Positions 34,515 through 39,809 of a stretch of DNA of 39,809 nucleotides are shown piece by piece (positions within the stretch are counted from its first letter, which is position 1; the number at the start of each line of letters is the position of its first letter). The notes below the pieces were generated by a model that worked only from the letters and a program-made list of their open reading frames with translations, searched no databases and was not told where the DNA came from. This DNA is from Chloroflexota bacterium (GTDB lineage: Bacteria; Chloroflexota; Limnocylindria; P2-11E): the NCBI GenBank assembly GCA_005887995.1, contig VBJD01000039.1, positions 1 through 39,809 on the forward strand. Reading direction: 5' to 3'. A program made the position numbers and the translations under genes.

Positions 34515-35076
34515 GTTTCCCTCCCACGGACAGCGGCACCGCCGCGCGCGAAGTGTAGCGCGGACCCTTCGATGAGACGTGGCTCTCGATGACGTGCACC
34601 GCGTCGGCGGTGAAGCGCAGCGGCGACATTCGCACCGCGTCCAGTGCGGTCGCGATCGCGCGCGCCTCCTTCGTCGTCGCCTTCTCGCGCACGCGTCCGA
34701 GGGTGACGTGCGCGCGGAACGGTTTCTCGTCGAATGCGATCGACCGCGCCACGAGTGCGTCGCGAACGGCCGTCGCGAGCGCGGATGCGTCGTCCGCACC
34801 CGCGCTCATGCCGAGCCACGCGACGCGCGGCGGTCCGGACTTCGGAAAACGGCCAGCGTGGTCGAGTTCGATATCGAACGCGGCATGTCCGTCCGCTGCG
34901 CTGCGGACGGCCGCGATCACGGCGTCGAGACGATCGTCGGGTGTGCTGCCGAGGAACGCGAGCGTGAGGTGCATGAGCTCCGGCTCGACGCGGCGGAGTC
35001 CGGCGAGGTCGGGGAGCGCGGCGAACGCGGACGCCGCGACGTCACTCGGTAGTGGGATCGCGATGAAAAGACGCAG
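34438..35076 (-). CDS. thpR: RNA 2',3'-cyclic phosphodiesterase (2H family, ThpR/LigT)
   Basis: 2H phosphoesterase with two HxTx motifs, HLTLAFLG and HVTLGRVR, and the closing VIESHVSSKGPRYT. Homologues start MRLFIAIPLP; here that sequence is present (LRLFIAIPLPSDVAAS) but its first codon is CTG at 35076. The frame has a stop (TAA) 9 bases further upstream and no ATG, GTG or TTG before an internal ATG at 34974, which would remove a conserved strand and about 34 residues. The normal C-terminus ends near SRAAVPL; about 30 further residues (basic, Pro/Arg-rich) extend into the NHLP-like gene in another frame. 212 residues in total. Confidence 0.82.
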   Translation of the reverse strand: MRLFIAIPLPSDVAASAFAALPDLAGLRRVEPELMHLTLAFLGSTPDDRLDAVIAAVRSAADGHAAFDIELDHAGRFPKSGPPRVAWLGMSAGADDASALATAVRDALVARSIAFDEKPFRAHVTLGRVREKATTKEARAIATALDAVRMSPLRFTADAVHVIESHVSSKGPRYTSRAAVPLSVGGKRVGGSPGDDHRARDDRRSVPRPPRA

Positions 35077-35097
35077 GCCGCGAGGTTAGCGCGAGCG

Positions 35098-35244
35098 CTA
35101 GATGCCGGCGGCGTGCGCCTGGTCAGCGACGAGGAGCGCGAGGAATGTGAGGCCCAATAGGAACGACAGTCCGGAAAGGAGCGCCATGCGCAGCACTTCG
35201 CTCTGGTCGATGCGCGCGCGGGTCGCAGTCACGAGCCTGCTCAC
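35098..35244 (-). CDS. Small single-pass membrane protein
   Basis: 48 residues from GTG 35244, or 44 from GTG 35232. A short basic, polar start (VTATRARIDQSEVLR) leads into one hydrophobic helix (MALLSGLSFLLGLTFLALLV) and a short tail (ADQAHAAGI). No ribosome-binding site is clear. It lies 21 bases upstream of the thpR start on the same strand, so may be its leader cistron. Function unknown. The bases from 35245 to the ftsH stop at 35436 hold no gene that I can see, only many short GCGAG/CGACGG-like words. Confidence 0.45.
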   Translation of the reverse strand: MSRLVTATRARIDQSEVLRMALLSGLSFLLGLTFLALLVADQAHAAGI

Positions 35245-35435
35245 GCATCACCGAATGAGCAAACCGCATGCCGCTCGTTACGCCGCTAGACGAGCAAGTA
35301 ACGACCGCGTAACGACGGCCGCGACGAGCCGAAACGGCGAGCGGCGAACGACGGCCGAAGCGGCGGCACGAGCGGAGAGCGCCGGGCGCTCGAAGCGAGT
35401 GCTATCGGTCACGCGAGGCTGCCGACGCGAGCGAG

Positions 35436-37396
<1,961 letters not shown>

Positions 37397-37400
<4 letters not shown>

Positions 37401-38827
37401 CGTGGGCCTCGATTCCCGCCTTTGCGGCGTGCTTCTGACATCGATGCTACCCGACGTTTACGCGTTTGATTCCCAACTTGGTCCTCACCCGCCGTGCGAC
37501 CGGTTCCCGCTGGCCCTGCCGCGATAACGACATCTCCGCTCTCCGGTGACGGCGTGACTCCCGGGACCCAGATCACATCTTGTTCAACGGTCAAAAGCGG
37601 CCATCTGTCGCGCTGCCGTTCAGGGACCTTCGCGTCGACGAAAACGTCCCGCAGCTTCCCGCGCTTCAGGACGCGGTCGCCCGGACGTCTCGCGCGGACG
37701 ACCAGATTCGCCGCGGTCGCATCGTCGACGCGGGCCGTGAATGGAAGGCCGTCGGCTGCCATATCCAAGTTGATGCGCCAGCCGTGCCAATGCACGCCGG
37801 AGCCTTTCGCCAGGCGCTGTGGAGTGCGTTCCTCTTCGTTCGCTACCGCCTGGCGCGCGACGAAGTTCAGGCGCGCGTATTCGCGAACCGCGCTGCCACC
37901 AGGTAGGTCAAGTCGACGTGTACCCGCGGTCGAGGACGCCAGCGCTGCGAGCGCAGCGCGATTGCGCGCGGTGAGCGTGCCGCCGGTCTGCGTGCGCCAC
38001 CAGCGCACGAGGGCGCTGCCGCGGGCGGCGGCGTTACTTGGTAGGCGCCTGACGTCCAGCACCTTCGTCGTCGCTGTGTCGTTGATCGCAGCGTCCGCTG
38101 CGCGTACGACATTCTCGACATCAGCGTTCGCGTTCAGCTGTGCGTCGGCCTCGGTCGCAGCCTCCGCGAACCGCGCGAGAGCCGCGCGCACCCGAGGATT
38201 GATCCTTCCGAGCTCGGGGATCACGTTGCGCCGGATGCGGTTACGCGCAAAGCGCAGCGAACGATTCGAGGGATCCTCGCGCGGCTTGATCTTGGTGGCC
38301 TTGCAGATCGCCGTCGTCTCCGCGCGCCCGATCGCGAGAAGCGGTCGCGCGATGCCGTCGCGGAGCGGACGCATGCCTGCGACGCCGGCGAGGCCCGATC
38401 CCCGCGTGAGGTGTAGAAGCACGGTCTCGGCTTGGTCGTCGATCGTGTGTCCCGTAACGATCGTCGTTGCGCCGATCTCCTGCGCGACGCGGCGGAGGAA
38501 TGCGTAGCGCTGCTCGCGCGCGTCGTCCTCACTCTTCGGCGCGCGCTGCGCCCGTCCGACGCGGATCGGAGCGCCGATGTGGTTCGCGATCTCGGCGACG
38601 AACTGCGCATCCTTCGCCGCATCGCGCGGGCGCGTGCGGTGGTCGAAATGCGCGACGTGCAGGACGAGCCCGAACTCCTCGCGCAGCTCGGCGGCGATGA
38701 GTGCGAGCGCCGTCGAGTCCGTTCCGCCGGAGACCGCGAGGACGATCGGCCCGGGGCGGAAGATCTCGTGGCGGCGTGCGAAGGCGCGGACGGCCGAGAC
38801 GATGCCGCGTGGCCGAGGGGCTGCCAC
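37397..38827 (-). CDS. tilS: tRNA(Ile)-lysidine synthetase
   Basis: Converts C34 of tRNA-Ile(CAU) to lysidine so that AUA is read as Ile. PP-loop SGGTDS at residues 33-38, then [11 protein letters not shown] and the [20 protein letters not shown] block near 130-150, and [20 protein letters not shown], all typical. The C-terminal TilS domain ([20 protein letters not shown], then [12 protein letters not shown]) is present. 476 residues. GTG 38827 directly abuts the 3' CCA of the tRNA-Met gene; no other in-frame start is available before the PP-loop. It is followed by ftsH through a CTGA overlap; tilS-ftsH is a common order. Confidence 0.94.
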
Positions 38828-38905
38828 TGGTGGCTGGGGGCGGATTCGAACCGCCGATCTGTGGGTTATGAATCCACTGCTCTAGGCCGACTGAGCTACC
38901 CAGCC
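38828..38905 (-). tRNA. tRNA-Met (CAU), probably elongator
   Basis: 78 bases including encoded CCA. Acceptor GGCTGGG/CCCAGCC with A73, D stem GCTC/GAGC, anticodon loop TTCATAA, T stem GGCGG/CCGCC with TTCGAAT. The acceptor start GGCT matches elongator tRNA-Met of E. coli rather than tRNA-Ile2, which needs C4-G69 and C5-G68 for TilS. The last anticodon-stem pair is A-C (GTGGA / CCCAC), a mismatch at 31-39. It is the second CAU tRNA in the window besides the initiator. Confidence 0.92.
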
Positions 38906-38912
38906 CGCTAAG

Positions 38913-39419
38913 TCATGATTTTAGGTCGTCGGAGCGCTCAGAAGCGATGCGCGCACGAAACTCCTGCTCGGTCATCCGATGCTTGCGAACGTTGCACGAG
39001 TGGCACGCCGGAATGATGTTGCCGATGGTGTTGTCGCCGCCGCGCGAGAGTGGTATTCGGTGGTCCGCGTCGAGCGGTCCCTTCGCGCCACAGTAGCCGC
39101 AGGCTCCTGCGTACTGTTCGACGAGTGCGCGCCACTCGGCCCCTGTGAACGAGCCTGGCGCCGCGCGTTTGCGAGCGCGATAGCCCTGGTCCTTCGCGCG
39201 ACGCACCTCGGGATGTGCATCAAGCCAAGCCTTCTTGATGGCAGCGATCTCCGCGCCGCGGCGGGCGTGGGCGGCGCGTCTGTACTCGCGGTCCCGGACC
39301 CGATTTAGCTCAGGGTTTCGGGCGCGCCAACGTCGCATCGCCTCGCGCGCCTTCTCGGGATTCCGCTTCATCCACTCGCGGCCGTATGCGCGCCCGCGCT
39401 CGGGATCCTTGTAAGCCAT
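38913..39419 (-). CDS. HNH endonuclease family protein
   Basis: 168 residues. The C-terminal HNH domain (about residues 100-150) has a CGYCG zinc pair, LDADHRIPLSRGGDNTIGNI (H-N centre) and PACHSCNVRKH (second Cys pair and His). The N-terminal half is a highly charged helical region with repeated RNPE/HPE-type words (MKRNPEKAREAMRRWRARNP), likely DNA-contacting, similar to many phage and mobile HNH proteins. It sits between two tRNA-Met-type genes with only 7 bases to the downstream tRNA. Intact frame. Confidence 0.88.
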   Translation of the reverse strand: MAYKDPERGRAYGREWMKRNPEKAREAMRRWRARNPELNRVRDREYRRAAHARRGAEIAAIKKAWLDAHPEVRRAKDQGYRARKRAAPGSFTGAEWRALVEQYAGACGYCGAKGPLDADHRIPLSRGGDNTIGNIIPACHSCNVRKHRMTEQEFRARIASERSDDLKS

Positions 39420-39469
39420 CGCTCGGTCTGATATCTGACCGGCGACCGCGTATCAATAGGACTCGAGCC

Positions 39470-39497
39470 AAAAAGAAACCCGGCGCTATGGCCGGGT
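39470..39497 (-). terminator. Intrinsic terminator after tRNA-fMet
   Basis: Minus strand ACCCGGC, a six-base loop, GCCGGGT, then TTCTTTTT (39477-39470). It lies 5 bases after the 3' end of tRNA-fMet and about 50 bases before the HNH start, separating the two transcripts. Confidence 0.85.
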
Positions 39498-39502
39498 CAC
39501 TG

Positions 39503-39574
39503 TTGCGGGGAAAGGATTCGAACCTCTGACCTCAGGGTTATGAGCCCTGCGAGCTACCACTGCTCCACCCCGCG
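39503..39574 (-). tRNA. tRNA-fMet (initiator, CAU)
   Basis: Starts CGCGGGG and ends CCCCGCAA, giving the C1-A72 mismatch diagnostic of bacterial initiator tRNA. The anticodon stem has the three consecutive G-C pairs (CAGGG CTCATAA CCCTG) required for the P site. D arm GAGC/GCTC, T stem AGAGG/CCTTT with TTCGAAT. The CCA end is not encoded (the next bases are CAG), unlike the neighbouring tRNA-Met, so CCA addition is needed. Confidence 0.93.
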
Positions 39575-39591
39575 ACGAACATTGTAGCCCT

Positions 39592-39809
39592 TCACTTCGC
39601 GCCGAGGAACACCGCGATCCATCGCATCAGTCGGCTCGGTCGCTCGACTTGTGCCGCATTCGCATCACGTGGACTCGAATTCCGCTGCACCGCAATAAGC
39701 GCTTCCCACGGCCACACCCATCCGAGCTGCTTCGCCTTCTCGATGACGTAGTCGGTCCCCTTCTTCTCTGCGAGCGACGCCTGGAGTTGGCCGTTGCGCG
39801 CCTGCTCAC
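39592..39809 (-). CDS. Septum formation initiator (FtsB/DivIC-like), C-terminal part
   Basis: The last 71 codons of a minus-strand gene whose 5' end lies beyond the window. The visible protein starts in a coiled-coil-like stretch (EQARNGQLQASLAEKKGTDY), then VIEKAKQLGWVWPWE, which resembles the IE-x-AR-x-LG-x-V-x-PGE signature of DivIC/FtsB proteins, and ends in a short polar tail (LMRWIAVFLGAK). The membrane helix expected at the N-terminus is outside. Stop at 39592-39594. Family assignment rests on this short motif. Confidence 0.55.
   Translation of the reverse strand, partial: EQARNGQLQASLAEKKGTDYVIEKAKQLGWVWPWEALIAVQRNSSPRDANAAQVERPSRLMRWIAVFLGAK

Noticed and set aside
35245-35435. GCGAG/CGACGG-rich stretch as an iteron or origin
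   Set aside because: Words are irregular in spacing and sequence, with no AT-rich element or DnaA boxes; treated as intergenic low-complexity DNA.
38828-38905. CAU tRNA next to tilS taken as tRNA-Ile2, the TilS substrate
   Set aside because: Acceptor GGCTGGG lacks the C4-G69/C5-G68 pairs needed for TilS recognition and matches elongator tRNA-Met.

Overview
The window is GC-rich bacterial chromosome (roughly two-thirds G+C by eye, with G/C-ending codons in nearly every real gene) and is densely packed, with neighbouring genes often overlapping by 1-14 bases. Features that fit Chloroflexota or a nearby deep-branching, Gram-positive-related lineage are a truncated EF-Ts, a T-box leader on the trp operon, GAAC-N4-GTTC (LexA-type) boxes, a nitrile-hydratase-leader-like peptide and a pterin-dehydratase/VOC fusion. 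No rRNA or marker tree is available, so the placement is an inference of low to moderate confidence.

Layout. 1-5957 (minus): a translation and envelope run in the order rpsB-tsf-pyrH-frr-uppS-cdsA-dxr-rseP, with rseP cut by the window edge. 6200-7207: a small unknown gene, a lone Flp pilin and another unknown gene. 7248-10289: an exonuclease-helicase (DinG type) and a small LysM protein. 10390-13003: a minus-strand operon of a degenerate DNA-ligase-like protein, glutamate dehydrogenase and a stand-alone cyclic-nucleotide-binding protein; its upstream region carries two perfect LexA-type boxes over a promoter that faces a small unknown gene. 13000-15224: an nfeD/band-7 pair. 15271-19593: a DDN-like reductase, a broken alpha/beta hydrolase, a lipase-maturation-factor-like membrane protein, the PCD-VOC fusion and an anchored C39-like protein.

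19607-29409: aromatic amino-acid block. trpE-G-D-C-B-A, aroH, aroF and tyrA form one tightly overlapped minus-strand operon behind a T-box whose specifier reads UGG (Trp); aroA converges on tyrA from the other strand. trpF is not in the operon.

29498-35244: accessory stretch with a small HExxH protein, a DUF1992 protein, a DUF4395-thioredoxin fusion, an ATP-grasp enzyme with a repeat-bearing insert, a fusion of two cyclic-nucleotide domains, a PqqD-like domain and an M50 membrane protease, a peptide resembling RiPP precursors of the NHLP clan, and an RNA 2',3'-cyclic phosphodiesterase. The ATP-grasp / PqqD-M50 / NHLP peptide neighbourhood is a candidate undescribed peptide-maturation locus. 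35436-39809: ftsH, tilS, tRNA-Met, an HNH endonuclease, tRNA-fMet and the end of a septum-initiator-like gene.

Two genome-level oddities: three conserved genes (ftsH, thpR, dinG) have no ATG/GTG/TTG that restores the conserved N-terminus but do have an in-frame CTG, and one hydrolase gene has lost its nucleophile region.
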